A DNA stretch of 64,000 bases from positions 287,437,719 to 287,501,718 of the forward strand of contig NC_133658.1 of NCBI RefSeq assembly GCF_037893015.1, written 5' to 3'. This DNA is from Macrotis lagotis. Taxonomy: Eukaryota; Chordata; Mammalia; Peramelemorphia; Peramelidae. A model generated the notes under the pieces. It was not told the origin of the DNA. It did not search any database and saw only the letters and a list, made by a program, of their open reading frames with translations. Positions 26,315 through 36,559 of the stretch are shown one piece after another; position 1 is the first letter of the stretch; each line of letters starts with the position of its first letter. Position numbers and translations under genes: made by a program.

Positions 26315-26540
26315 GAGATAATTATAATGATTCACATTTATACAGTGCATGAAGGTTTACAATGTGTTTTTCAGAGATTTTTACATTCAATCATCACAAT
26401 AATCTTGTGAAGTAGGTGTTATAATCTGTATTTTATAGATGAGGAAACTGAGGGTTTAGCAAGATAAAGTGGTTTATCCGTTTCATTAACAAGTGTCAGA
26501 CAGAGGCAAGATTTGACCCAGGTGCCACCAGAACACTATT
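26315..26540 (-). mobile_element. MIR-like SINE fragment, antisense (copy B)
   Basis: TCACAATAATCTTGTGAAGT and TTTATAGATGAGGAAACTGA, then GACAGAGGCAAGATTTGACC. Confidence 0.72.
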
Positions 26541-27229
26541 ATTGAAGGATTATTTGGTTTTGGAGCAGAGAAAAGAAAAAAGACATTCTAAGGGGGTAAG
26601 AAAGGTATGGGGTAGGGGATCAGCATCACTGAGGTTCAGAGGAAGTAGTGAACATTTTAGTTTGAATACCACAAGATTCTCATGAAAGGATGTATGGAGA
26701 GAATTGGAAAGTGAGGTTGGCAGAGCATGTAGAGTCTGATTATGAAGAGTTGAAATACAGAGGAATTCAGATTCAGTGTCTAAACTGGAAGACTGGAAGG
26801 TGGCATATAAAATGGATTAAAGAGGATGGGAGTAGAAAGGGTAGATACAGACAGACAAACTGCAATGTCTATAATGAAGGGTAGAGAAAGCCAGCTTGGT
26901 TTAATGGATAAAAGACTTGGCCTTTGAATCTGATTACCCCTGACTCTTACCATCCTTTAACTTCTCAGTGCCTTAGGCAACTTTAAAACAAACAACATCT
27001 ATAAGAGAAGTGGTGGTTTCTAGACTGAGAGGTTACACCATTTGTCACAGATTTACACTAAAAGCAAGAACAAAAATGAAAACAGTCTAAAATGATTAAG
27101 ATTTTGAATCAGAGTGATTGGAAGAATAGTGATCAAATCAACCAACACATTAAACTGTTACATATGCATTATGCTTAGCATTAGAGATACAAAGAAAAGC
27201 AGTCCCTAACTCAAGGATTTTACATTCTT

Positions 27230-27381
27230 TTTTTTTTTAGGTTTTTGCAAGGCAAATGGGGTTAAGTGGCTTGCCCAAGGCCACACAGCTAGGTAATTAT
27301 TAAGTGTCTGATATCGGATTTGAACTCAGGTACTACTGACTCCAGGGCTGGTGCTTTATCCTCTATGCCCCCAGCCATCCC
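27230..27381 (-). mobile_element. Young-type SINE, antisense, nested in an L2 3' end
   Basis: The insertion splits an L2-like stretch. A near copy of TTACATTCT appears on both sides (before 27230 and at about 27389). Confidence 0.88.
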
Positions 27382-27444
27382 AGGATCTTACATTCTAACA
27401 GGGGAGATAACATATACATATAGCAATATATAAAAAAAGATGAA

Positions 27445-27530
27445 AGGTTGTTATTGTTATTTGTCATTTGTCCTCAAAGAGGATCATGACATCAGGGAGG
27501 TGATGCCAGGACATTCAAGTGACTTGGATT
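27445..27530 (+). mobile_element. Unclassified marsupial SINE-like repeat, partial
   Basis: TTTGTCCTCAAAGAGGATCA, TGACATCAGGGAGGTGATGC. It directly abuts the DNA transposon terminus at about 27530. Confidence 0.65.
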
Positions 27531-28215
27531 TACCATATTTCCCCATGTATAAGACATACCCTTTTTCAAAAAATTTGGGGTCTAAAAACTGGAGTGTCTT
27601 ATTCAGTGGTTGTAGATTTTTTTTACTTGAATTTCCCATTTTCATGCTTGTTTTTGTGCTCAGTTATAGATTTTTTTACTTGTATTTTCCACTTTTTCAT
27701 ACTTATCTTTGCACTCATTGTTTCACATTTGTTTAACGATATATTAGGTCATGTTTTACCACGTTCTTCCCAGAAATGGCTCAGAAATGATCTTCGTACA
27801 ATGCTGAATTCAAGTTCAGTAATCCAGTTTGCTTCGAACATTAGTTTGGTCCTCCTCCAACTAAGAAAACAATCTGGGACTGGTTACAGGAAGAAGAAAC
27901 CCTCCTGAAAAAGCCATGGTAGAAGAAGGCCGTGAGAGGCAAATCAGCCAAATGACTTGATTTAGAGAGGGAATTGAAGATAAGGATTGAAGAACAAAGG
28001 GCAATTGGAATACTGTGTCTACAAAGATGGTTCAGCATGAGGCAGGAATTGGTGACGGAAAAAGAAGCTCCTGATTTCAAAGGATTTTCAAAGAATTGGT
28101 GCTTCAGGTTCATGAAACAGAATGGACAGCATGTGTCCATGCACCAGACTTGCCCAAAAGATGCCTGAAAGCTATGAGCAGAAGGTCCTTGAATTTCATG
28201 ATGTATAAAGCTTGA
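27530..28215 (+). mobile_element. DNA transposon remnant, probably pogo/Tigger-like
   Basis: A terminal segment (CCATATTTCCCCATGTATAA) is followed by an inverted partner (GTGTCTTATTCAGTGG). Then comes decayed coding sequence with TIWDWLQEEETLLKKP and LKIRIEEQRAIGILC and KNWCFRFMKQNGQ, resembling a CENP-B-type helix-turn-helix region of pogo-like transposases. Stops and frameshifts interrupt it. No DDE catalytic part was recognised. The superfamily call is tentative. Confidence 0.55.
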
Positions 28216-28534
28216 GTTCAATAACTTTATGTAATACTTTTTTTTTCAGATTTGCCTTTTCTGAAAGTTTTTAGGTCCCCCTAGTGGTATCTATTTATGA
28301 TGACCACAACTATCCTTTCTCTTCAAGGAAATTTGATGAATATTGACACTTTCTAGAGGATCATAAGAGTTGGGAGGAGCCTCAGAGATCATTCAGCTTG
28401 GGCAAATGTTTTCATTTCTTCCTCTGGGAAAGGAAATAAAATCAATATTGCTACTGGAAAAATTATACTCTGAATTCTCAAATCAAAATACTCCTCTCTA
28501 CCATTTTCCTATTAAGTATTATCCTTCTATTAGA

Positions 28535-28625
28535 AAGGAAGCTCCTGGAGGGTAGGGATAACTTTGGGATTTTTATCTCCAGTGAAATTCTTGCCACATA
28601 GTAAGCACTTAATAAGTGGGTTTCT
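28535..28625 (+). mobile_element. L2 LINE 3' end
   Basis: GAAGCTCCTGGAGGGTAGGG followed by AAGCACTTAATAAGTGG. Confidence 0.65.
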
Positions 28626-28856
28626 TTATTCATTCATTCTTCTGCCTAACAGGATTCTTTTCTAAGGTGCTCATCTAATCTCTCTTCAAATACTTTCAAA
28701 GACAGGTAAACTCATCACCTTTTGATGTAGTCAGTTCCATTGTTAGATAATTCTAGCTGTCAGTTTTGCTTTATGTTGGGTTGAAATCTTTCTTTTTGAA
28801 ATTTCCACTTGATAGTCCTATGTATGTCCTTTAGAGTTAGCTAGACCAAGTCTATT

Positions 28857-29039
28857 ATTTTTTATTTTTTATTTTTATTTATTTATTTATTTTTAGATTT
28901 TTTTTCAAGGGAATAGGGTTAAGTGGCTTGCCCAAGGCCACAGGGCTAGGTAATTGTTAAGTGTCTGAGGTCAGATTTGAACCCAGGCACTCCTAACTCC
29001 AAGGCCGGTGTGCTATTCACTGCCCCACCTAGCCACCCT
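28857..29039 (-). mobile_element. Young-type SINE, antisense, with target duplication
   Basis: GACCAAGTCTATT (28844-28856) and GACCCAGTCTATT (29040-29052) flank it, with one mismatch. Confidence 0.9.
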
Positions 29040-29069
29040 GACCCAGTCTATTTTATCTAGTACTTGGAA

Positions 29070-29255
29070 ATAACACTGCTTAAAGAAAAGGAGGAATTGG
29101 ATTTAGAGCCTGTCACTGATAAGTTATTTACTCATGGGACCTTGGACAAATCATCTTATCTCCTTGGCCCTCTTTTTCCATCTGTAAAATGAGATTATTG
29201 ACCCTTATTTTGGCCCATGGTTTTTGAGGTCCCTTCCATCTCTAGAGCCAGGATT
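29070..29255 (+). mobile_element. MIR-like SINE
   Basis: ACTCATGGGACCTTGGACAA and CATCTGTAAAATGAGATTAT. Confidence 0.65.
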
Positions 29256-29544
29256 CTTTATGATAGCCTATAAGATATTTGAAGGTAGTAATCAAGTCAA
29301 TTCATTCCCTAAATCTTCTTTTCTCTAGGCTATGAGATCCCAGGAAAAAAGTGAAATATAAATATCAGCTATTATGATAACTAAGTGACCTGGGAGGGAA
29401 TCTGATCACAGATCCAGCAAATTTCTATGAATTGCAATTTGAGACTATTTTAGGATTATTTATCAGCCTTGTCTTTAACCCCTCTACTCTCACTTGTAAT
29501 TAATATGGTTTTTAGGATTATCACTTCTTATCCACTGGCTAGGT

Positions 29545-29800
29545 GGTTAAGAGCAGCAAAGTGTCACAGTGGAAAGAGAGCCAGGCTGGAGTCAGGGAAG
29601 ACTCACCTCCCTGAATTCAACTCTGGCCTCAGACACTTACTAGCTGTGTGACCTAGATAAGTCACTTAACCTTGTTTACCTCAGTTTTCCCATTCATAAA
29701 ATGAACTGGAGAAAGAAATGGCAAAGCACTCCAATAGTTTTGACAAGAAAACCCCAAATGTCATCAAGCATCCAATATGACTGAAAACAAATAAACCTCA
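29545..29800 (+). mobile_element. Marsupial CORE-type SINE, long-tailed family
   Basis: AGCAGCAAAGTGTCACAGTG head; AAATGAACTGGAGAAAGAAA and AAACCCCAAATGTCATCAAG tail. Confidence 0.82.
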
Positions 29801-30120
29801 ACATCCACAATCTTCTTCCCTTGCTGCCCCCAATAGACCAGGTCTCTCCAAATCTTTAAAAACATTTTATTTAATCCTGTCATTCCCTCCAGGAATTGTT
29901 CTATTATCTCTTCTCTTTCCCAGTCAAAATCCTGGAAAAGATTGTCCACACTTATTGTCTCTGTTTTTTTTTTCACCTCTCATTCAATTCTCAATCCTCT
30001 ATAATCTGGTTTTTGGGTCCTATAACTCAATTTAAACCTCTCCAAGCTCATCAGTGATCTCCTAATTGTGGAATCCAATAGTCTGTCCTTAGTTCTTATT
30101 TTTCTCAACCTTTCTGCAAT
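29800..30120 (+). mobile_element. L2 LINE reverse transcriptase fragment, left part
   Basis: TTTCACCTCTCATTCAATTC and AAGCTCATCAGTGATCTCCT match the L2 block before the first RT motif. It is interrupted at about 30120 by an antisense L2 piece and resumes at about 30482. Confidence 0.7.
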
Positions 30121-30480
30121 ATCAGAGAACATTTATTAGCATTCACCATGTACCAGCACTGTGCAAAGAAAGGTAAAAACTTCCCCTGTTCTCATTTAGG
30201 CGAGACAACATGCAAATGACTGTGTACAAACAAGACATACAGGATAAACTGGAGATAGTCTTGGAGGGAAGGCACTAACATTAAGGAAGAACAAGAAAGG
30301 CTTCTTTTAGAAGGTGGAATTTTTGTTGAGAATTGAAGAAAGGGAAATTGAGGTGAAGATGAGAAGTGAACTCATTTCAGGCAGATGGAACCTGATGTTA
30401 GAGGAATAGCAAGAAAGTCAGTTACTGGATTGTAGAGTACATGGAGAAGAGTAGGGTATCAGAAGGCTGAAGAGTTTCTG
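30120..30480 (-). mobile_element. Antisense L2 3' fragment nested inside a sense L2
   Basis: AACATTTATTAGCATTCACC, CAGCACTGTGCAAAGAAAGG, AGACAACATGCAAATGAC and GGAGGGAAGGCACTAACA are antisense L2 3' sequence. Sense L2 lies on both sides. Confidence 0.7.
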
Positions 30481-30481
30481 T

Positions 30482-30915
30482 TACCATTGATCAGCCCCTC
30501 ATCCTGAATACTTTACTCTCTCCTTTTTTTTTGCTCCCTTTGATTCTTCTTTCACATATTAATTCTTCTCTCTCACTAAGTGTAGTTATTCTCACAGGTT
30601 TTGTCCTGGGCCCATTTCTCTACTCTTGCTGTAGTGTAGTTCTTGATGATCTCATCAACTTTCACAATGAGAAAGTTCAATTAATATCTCTTTTGAAATT
30701 ACACTGCATTATTTTGTATTTAGCTATGTACTTTTTGTGGTGTATTATCATATTCTAATCTTTATGTTGTAGTTATTATATTCTAATTTGTATTACATTT
30801 ATGTAACATTTGCCTACCAGACCACAAGCTACTTGTTTCATGCTTTCTCCCAACTCTTCCTAGGTACAATCTTGCACTTAGAAGGACTTTAATAAAGCTG
30901 AATTGACTCTAAACA
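30482..30915 (+). mobile_element. L2 LINE, right part with 3' end
   Basis: It encodes a TGFVLGPFLYS block (L2 has TGSVLGPLLFS) and ends with GGACTTTAATAAAGCTGAAT, an L2-type 3' terminus. Confidence 0.7.
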
Positions 30916-31164
30916 AGCATCAGGTATGAGTATGATCAATTTTCATAGCACTAGTGGAAATGGAAAGAAGCAAATCTGAAAATGGAAGTTTTACTCCTGT
31001 CACAAGGTTTCACATACTTATAAGAACCACAACTCTTCTGAATCTATATTCAAGTGTCAAACATCTACTAAATGCCAGGAATTGTGTTAAAAATAACAAA
31101 AAAAAAGTCCCTGATTTCAAGAGTCTTATTTTTTACTTATATTATTAATAGTTAAGAGTGTTAG

Positions 31165-31320
31165 GGGCAGCTAGGTGGCGTAGTGGATAGAGCACCGGCC
31201 CTGGAGTCAGGAGTACCTGGGTTCAAATTCGGTCTCAGACACTTAATAATGACCTAGCTGTGTGACCTTGGGCAAGCCACTTAACCCCGTTTGCCTTGCA
31301 AAAACCTAAAAAAAAAAAAA
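31165..31320 (+). mobile_element. Young-type SINE with target duplication
   Basis: AAGAGTGTTAG and AAGAATGTTAG flank a near-consensus copy ending in a long A run. Confidence 0.93.
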
Positions 31321-31847
31321 AAGAATGTTAGACCGAGGAATTCGGGTTTTAGTTATGTCTTCAGTTTACATTTTAAGCATTTTTCAGGAAGGAAGCTGTC
31401 TTAGACTTTTTAGAAATTCTTCTTAACTTTCTTAACTCTCAAGTAGAACAGGGTTGTAAAGCTGATGTACAACAAATATTTGTAGAACAAATAACTGATT
31501 TCACAGCCACAAATTGCGACCGAGGAAAGAGAAAGATAAATTTAACCTTACAAAATTAGGTCAGCCAAATTTCCAAGGGTCTCACATCCCAGCTTCCTTT
31601 TTCTTCCCTCAACAAAGGGGAAATACTTATATGGATGTAGTATTCCTATAGCAAGATGCCTTTGAAGAAGAGCTTTAAAAATCCATAGGTTCTTTTTGTT
31701 TCCCTGCCTCAAATCTTACTTTCTTCATCTCTTCCTAATCTCCAAAAATAAAATTACAAACCAAACCAAGTGTGCACTTTAGTGGAGGAATGCCTTCTGT
31801 CAGTCAAGAAGCATTTAATACATGCCAGACACTGTGCTAATCTGCTT

Positions 31848-32010
31848 TCTTGAAGAGAACCATGACATCAGGGCTGTGATGCCATGACATAAAAGGAAAT
31901 TGGATTTGAATGAGAAGGCACTAGCTTCACTTTGTCCTCTAGAGTTATCTGGGTCCAGTGACCAGATATGGATCAGGACAACTAGAGATGGCCCTGGATG
32001 AAGTGCTAAA
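31848..32010 (+). mobile_element. Unclassified marsupial SINE-like repeat inside L2
   Basis: AACCATGACATCAGGGCTGT, GTCCAGTGACCAGATATGGA and GAGATGGCCCTGGATG. A GTGCTAA word on each side suggests a short target duplication. Confidence 0.7.
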
Positions 32011-32089
32011 CACTGAGGATACAAAGAAAGGGGAACATAAGATTCTGGTCCTCAAAGAGTTATTCTATTCAGGAGCCAAGCTGTAAATA

Positions 32090-32092
<3 letters not shown>

Positions 32093-32145
<53 letters not shown>
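32093..32145. repeat. (TG)n microsatellite within antisense L2
   Basis: About 26 TG units. The cysteine-valine open frame over it is an artefact. Confidence 0.95.
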
Positions 32146-32146
<1 letters not shown>

Positions 32147-32761
32147 CTTTCTCTCAGATTATGTCTCTATAAGATACTCATATGTCATCTGTTGTGCACA
32201 TAATTCAACAAAAGTGCTAGGTAGTGACAGAGGGAAGACACTAAGGAAAGATGGATTAGGAAAGAAATATCACCCGCACAAGATGGGATTTAAGCTGAGA
32301 ATTGAAGGAATCCAGGAAAGTCAGGAGGTGGAGGTGAAGTGGGAGAGTATTCCAGCATGGGGAAGAGCCTGAAAAGGTTTGGGAGCTGCATTGTCATAGG
32401 GGAAGCTTTAAACAAGCAGGCCAGGGTAGCTGGATCATAGTAAAAGGGTAAGAAGCTAGAAAGGAAGAAAGGATTAGGGTTGTGAAGAACTTTAAATATG
32501 CTCAAGAAATTAGCTTAAATAAGCTAAAGACTTTAGAGTGGATGTTGGAGGTAAAAGAGAGAGGTATTGGAGTTTATTGAGTAGGAGAACGATATACTTT
32601 AGGAAGGTCAGTGGCAGCTAAGGGGGTGGGGGATAGACTTGGATGAGAAGAGTCCTGAGATAGGGAAATCCACCCGAAGGCTTGCAACTAGTGCAGTTGC
32701 AAGGTAAAGAGGGCCTGCACCAGCATGGTGGCTCTGTGAATAGAAAGAAAGGGATATCTAG

Positions 32762-32902
32762 GGGCAGCTGGATGGTGCAGTGGATAAGAGCACCGGCCCT
32801 GGAGTCAGGAGTTCAAATCCCGCCTCAGACACTTAATAATTGCCTAGCTGTGTGGCCTTGGGCAAACCACTCAACCCCATTGCCTTGCAAAAACAAACAA
32901 AA
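32762..32902 (+). mobile_element. Young-type SINE inside L2, with target duplication
   Basis: AAAGGGATATCTAG (32748-32761) and AAAGGGCTATCTAG (32903-32916) flank it. It lies about 1 kb upstream of TSC1 exon 1. Confidence 0.93.
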
Positions 32903-33504
32903 AAAGGGCTATCTAGAAGGGGTGTTTTGAAGGTAGGAAGGTCAAGGATTGGCAGCAGAATGGCTATGGAAGAGGAGTGTGAGGAGTAGAGGATGACGCC
33001 GAGGCTGCAAGGATGCTGGAGACTTTTGGGAGACGGGGAAGTTCTGGACATGTTGCATTTGAGATGCCTATGGGATGTCCGATGTGAGATGTCCAAAAGG
33101 CAGTTAGAGAAATATGTGCAGAAAAGAATGGCGTGAGTCCATAGTGATTAAAGACACGGATCTCGCTGCGTGGGGGAGGTCAGGTTATTTAAACAGTTCC
33201 CCGGAGCCGAGGAGCCGAGCAGGCTGTCTGGGCGTGCCCCCCTGCCCTCTTCTGTAAGGTGCTCCGTTAGGGGGTGGCTGAGGAACTAGATGGGCGCCCC
33301 GGCCGGTGGGAGCGGGCATGCCGCTGGGCAGGCGCTGCCCTTGCCTCGGCCCGGGCCCCCCATTGCCTTCGGAGCGGGGTCCCCCCGGGTCTCCTCCGGG
33401 GCTCAGCACCAGGACAGACAGCGGGCGGCGCGGCCACCACCACGCCCGGCCCGCAGGAACGTGTTTATCTCTCCTCGGCGGCCCCCCCCCCCCGCGGAGG
33501 CTCG

Positions 33505-33514
33505 GTCACGTGAC
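33505..33514. promoter_or_regulatory. Perfect GTCACGTGAC E-box palindrome (CLEAR/USF type)
   Basis: GTCACGTGAC is a 10-bp palindrome containing CACGTG. It equals the reported CLEAR consensus for TFEB/TFE3/MITF and also suits USF1/2. It lies about 350 bp upstream of the predicted TSC1 exon 1. The site is seen directly; which factor uses it is inference. Confidence 0.6.
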
Positions 33515-33879
33515 GCCACTCCCCCTCCTCCCGCCCCATTTCTCGTGGCTCCTCCCGCAGCGCCGGCGCTTCTTTCCGCCGCCTTCAAAGTCACAAGACT
33601 CTCCCGCGGCCGCCTCTCCGGATCCCTGCGCCGGGTCCCGCCCCCCCCGCACTTTATGCTCCCTCGTGAGTTTCCCCGTGACGCGCTTCCACGCCGCGCG
33701 GGTAGGTGGTCTTCACCCCCCCCCGCGGGAGGCGCGGCGCCCGGGGGCAGTCCCGCGGCAGACGGCCACGATCGGGGCGGGGGCGGGGATCAGCGGGCCG
33801 GGGACTCCTTTCCGCGGCGGAGGTCTCCGGGGCTTTCGCAGCGCGCTGCCGGGGAGGGGGAGGGGGCGCTGTACGTCCA

Positions 33880-33891
33880 AGATGGCGGCGC
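33880..33891 (+). promoter_or_regulatory. YY1-type site overlapping the first upstream ATG
   Basis: AAGATGGCGGCG, preceded by CC, fits the YY1 core-promoter motif CAAGATGGCGGC, which commonly sits just downstream of start sites in CpG-island genes. Here its ATG is also the start of uORF1. Confidence 0.65.
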
Positions 33892-33914
33892 CCTGTGGGC
33901 CGGAGGAGCTGTGA
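33882..33914 (+). promoter_or_regulatory. TSC1: TSC1 uORF1 (10 codons plus TGA, exon 1)
   Basis: The frame reads MAAPCGPEEL and stops before the exon 1 donor. Human exon 1, as I recall it, holds an ATG at the same place with the same length (MAAPC...L, TGA). Whether it is translated depends on the true start site. Confidence 0.6.
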
Positions 33915-34835
33915 GAGGTAAACAGCCGAGGGGGAGGCGGCGGCGGGTGAGTAGCGGGGCGTCGCTCCCCCCCCCGCGCGCCGGGGGTCCCGGGGCCTGG
34001 AGGGCCTGCCTGGGGGGGGCCCCGGCGGGAGGAGGGGGCGTCGGTGCTGGGGTGGGAGGGGGGCTTGCCGGCGGCCCCCTCCCTCTTTTCTCCCCCCCCC
34101 TCTCTTTTCCCTTCTCCGTGGGGGTCGGGCCCCGCGGGGGCTCCAGGAAGAGGGGGCGGACCCCGGGCCCCGCACCCCCAGGCCGGGCCGCGGAGGGGGC
34201 CTCGAGGGGACGGGCCTCCCCCTCCGCCCCACTTTGGGGGCTCGGGCCCCGGGGGGGGGGGGGAGCCGGGCTCCTGCCTCCGTAAGGAAAGGCCCGGGGC
34301 CCCGTGGAGGGGCCCGCGAGAGAATGAATGGAGGGAGGGGAGGCGCCCGGCCCGCCTCGGGGGGCGCGGTGCCCGGGGGGCGCGTGCGCGGGCCCAGCCT
34401 CAGCCCCCGGGCCTCCCCGCAGACGGGGAAACTGAGGCCCGAGGAGGCGTGGCTTGGCCCGCCAACCCGCGCTGACGTGCCCCTTGCAGCGACTGGGGGG
34501 CCGCCCACCCACGGGGGACCCCTCTCCGCCGGGGAGCGACGGGAGTCAGCCCATCTTTTGTCTCCTTCGGGAACCTTGACTTTGTTTCCTGAATCCAGCT
34601 CATTCATTCGCTCCTGCCTGCGCTCCCCTCCTTGTCATTTAGAGGAGATGTAGCTAAGCTTCTGGATTTCTTTTTCTTCTTTTTTTTTGGGGGGGGGCTT
34701 CTTGCCTGATAACCATCAAAAGCATAAAATGGCAATATCATGAACATTCTGTTATGTAAGTAGGGTTCTGGTGAGGTCTGGATGCCTCCTTTGACCTGTC
34801 TTGTAATATACATACTGGATCCCTCCCCTTAAGTT

Positions 34836-34994
34836 TTTTTTTTTATTTAGGTTTTTGCAAGGCAAATGGAGTTAAGTGGCTTGCCCAAGGCCACACGGCT
34901 AGGTAATTATTAAGTATCTGAGACTGGATTTGAACTCAGATATCCTCCTGCCTCCAGGGCTGGTGCTCTATCTACTGCGCCACCTAGCCGCCAA
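34836..34994 (-). mobile_element. Young-type SINE, antisense, TSC1 intron 1
   Basis: T-rich tail then GCAAGGCAAATGGAGTTAAG to CCACCTAGCCGCC. It sits just past the CpG island. Confidence 0.92.
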
Positions 34995-36559
34995 ATTTTA
35001 AGTGTGGGAATTGTCCTGTCTCCCCCTTGTATTCTCATTGCCTTTCGGGTCACAGGCACTTTATACGTGTTTGTTGACTTGAATTCTAAAGAACTTAATG
35101 TAGCAAGAAAGTTATATTTATGTTAGGCTATTTTTGGCTCAGTAGGTGAGGACCCCCCCCCAAAAAAAATTTTTTCTCCAAAATAAAAGAAGCCTTTGTG
35201 TTAGACTTTGATAGCTAGTCAAGATATATAATTAGTAATAGATCAAGAATTTTAATCTGAGACGTTTTGTTTTTTGTAATCTTGGGATAAACTTGTAGTC
35301 TTGGAAATTCAAACACATCCTGGCTAAACGGAATTATAAATTTCAGGAGGCTGCACTAAACCCAGTCTACAGAGAACTCTTGATTTATGCAGTGAACACC
35401 TGTGATCCTTAAATTGAACATCCCTAAATAATCCCTGAATATGCAAATGTATAAACTGATGTGGGACTGTGTAGGGAAATCTACTTTTAACAGTCATGCA
35501 TCAGGCAAATGAGGCTACTCAACACTGAAACATTCTCTGCTATTGCCCTGGGGAGCTACAGAATCTTCTTATAACCACCTGATGTAAGCTTAAGGGGTAT
35601 TTATAGTAGATATAAATGGAAAATACCACCTTCTCCTTACCTACTAAAGTTAATATCTTTTCCAAAACACAAAACAGCTATAGTATATCATTTCTAAGAA
35701 GGCAGGTGATGTCAGTTTTTTTGTTTCAATGCATTTCTTGGTGACATGAAGCACATAGTTTGTTTTTAAACCCTTAGAATGCCTTTGTCAGCTTCCTTAA
35801 CCTGTTCATTCTAGAGTTGAGAACCTATAAACTGTCTCATCATGTGAATCATTGAACTTTCACTGACATATCAGAACAGAGTTCTGGTGTATTTTGGTGT
35901 AGTGGTTATGGAATGTGTTAGTAGGAAGGACCCCGATCCTTGAATGTCTCATTTATACAGTGATTGCAGTGAATTTGTGACTAGTAAGCACACAATTTCA
36001 TCAGTATATCAGAGCAAATAATAACTACAAGCAGACCCATGACTTCTTTTTTAGTTTGTATTTGCCTTCCATTTATTAGGATAATCTTTATAGCACTTGG
36101 ATGTAGATATGCAAGAAATCTTCCTATCATTTTCATTCAGCAAACAGGGTTTAGTTTTTTTTTTTAATTTATCTTAAACTGATTGCTATAGGAACTCTAA
36201 CACTATCTCAGACTCCTAGGAAACTGCCAAGGTACAAATATACCCTTGCCACAGTGGACTTACAGCTATTGAATATTCTTATTGTTTTATCTTAAGCATA
36301 TGTACCCCAAAAAGTTTTAATTCAATGGCATACTGAAAACCTTGCAATGAAATAAACAGTTTTTCCTTGAAACTTATGAGCTTTATGATCTTGTCAAGTC
36401 ACCTAACCTTTCCTGGTCTGATCTTTAAAGTAAGACTGATGGACACATTATTTTTGGTGGTTGGTGATCTTAGTGTTTCCTCCTCCCCCCAACACTCTAT
36501 CTCCTGGCTCCCCCTCATGCCTGACACATTCTTCCTGCTCCTAGCCTGATTTCCCAGGC

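Larger units (their letters stand above)
31800..33130 (-). mobile_element. L2 LINE, antisense, running up to the CpG island
   Basis: It begins at AGCATTTAATACATGCCAGA (antisense L2 3' end). It is interrupted by an unclassified SINE (31848-32010), a (TG)n tract and a young SINE (32762-32902). It continues through GGGCCTGCACCAGCATGG and GACATGTTGCATTTGAGATG to AAAAGGCAGTTAGAGA. Confidence 0.75.
33855..33946 (+). other. TSC1: TSC1 noncoding exon 1
   Basis: The sequence CTGTACGTCCAAGATGGCG through GGTAAACAGC matches the human TSC1 first exon as I remember it. It ends at CGGCGG|GTGAGT, a strong donor. The left end is approximate because the start site cannot be read from sequence. A GTAAAC inside the exon (33918) could act as a cryptic donor, but the human counterpart keeps this stretch in the exon. 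Confidence 0.85.
33180..34640. promoter_or_regulatory. TSC1: CpG island promoter of TSC1
   Basis: GC content jumps abruptly from AT-rich flanks to dense GC with frequent CpG. The island covers TSC1 exon 1 and the start of intron 1. No TATA box is evident. Visible candidate sites include GTCACGTGAC (33505-33514), CAAGATGGCGGC over exon 1, several GC boxes and long C or G runs. Long overlapping open frames here on both strands (for example 331 aa at 33290-34285) are expected from stop-poor GC-rich DNA and are not called as genes. The left edge abuts an antisense L2 copy. Whether the promoter also fires leftward cannot be told from sequence. Confidence 0.93.

Noticed and set aside
32097..32372. 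Open frame starting with a run of Cys-Val
   Set aside because: The start is a (TG)n microsatellite and the rest is antisense L2.
33918..33923. GTAAAC as the TSC1 exon 1 donor
   Set aside because: The recalled human exon 1 keeps GAGGTAAACAGC as exon sequence, and a stronger donor GTGAGT follows at 33947.
33290..34607. Long overlapping open frames on both strands over the CpG island (up to 331 aa)
   Set aside because: Pro/Gly/Arg/Ala-rich translations in several frames at once are what stop-poor GC-rich DNA gives. They cross the TSC1 exon 1 donor and show no domain.
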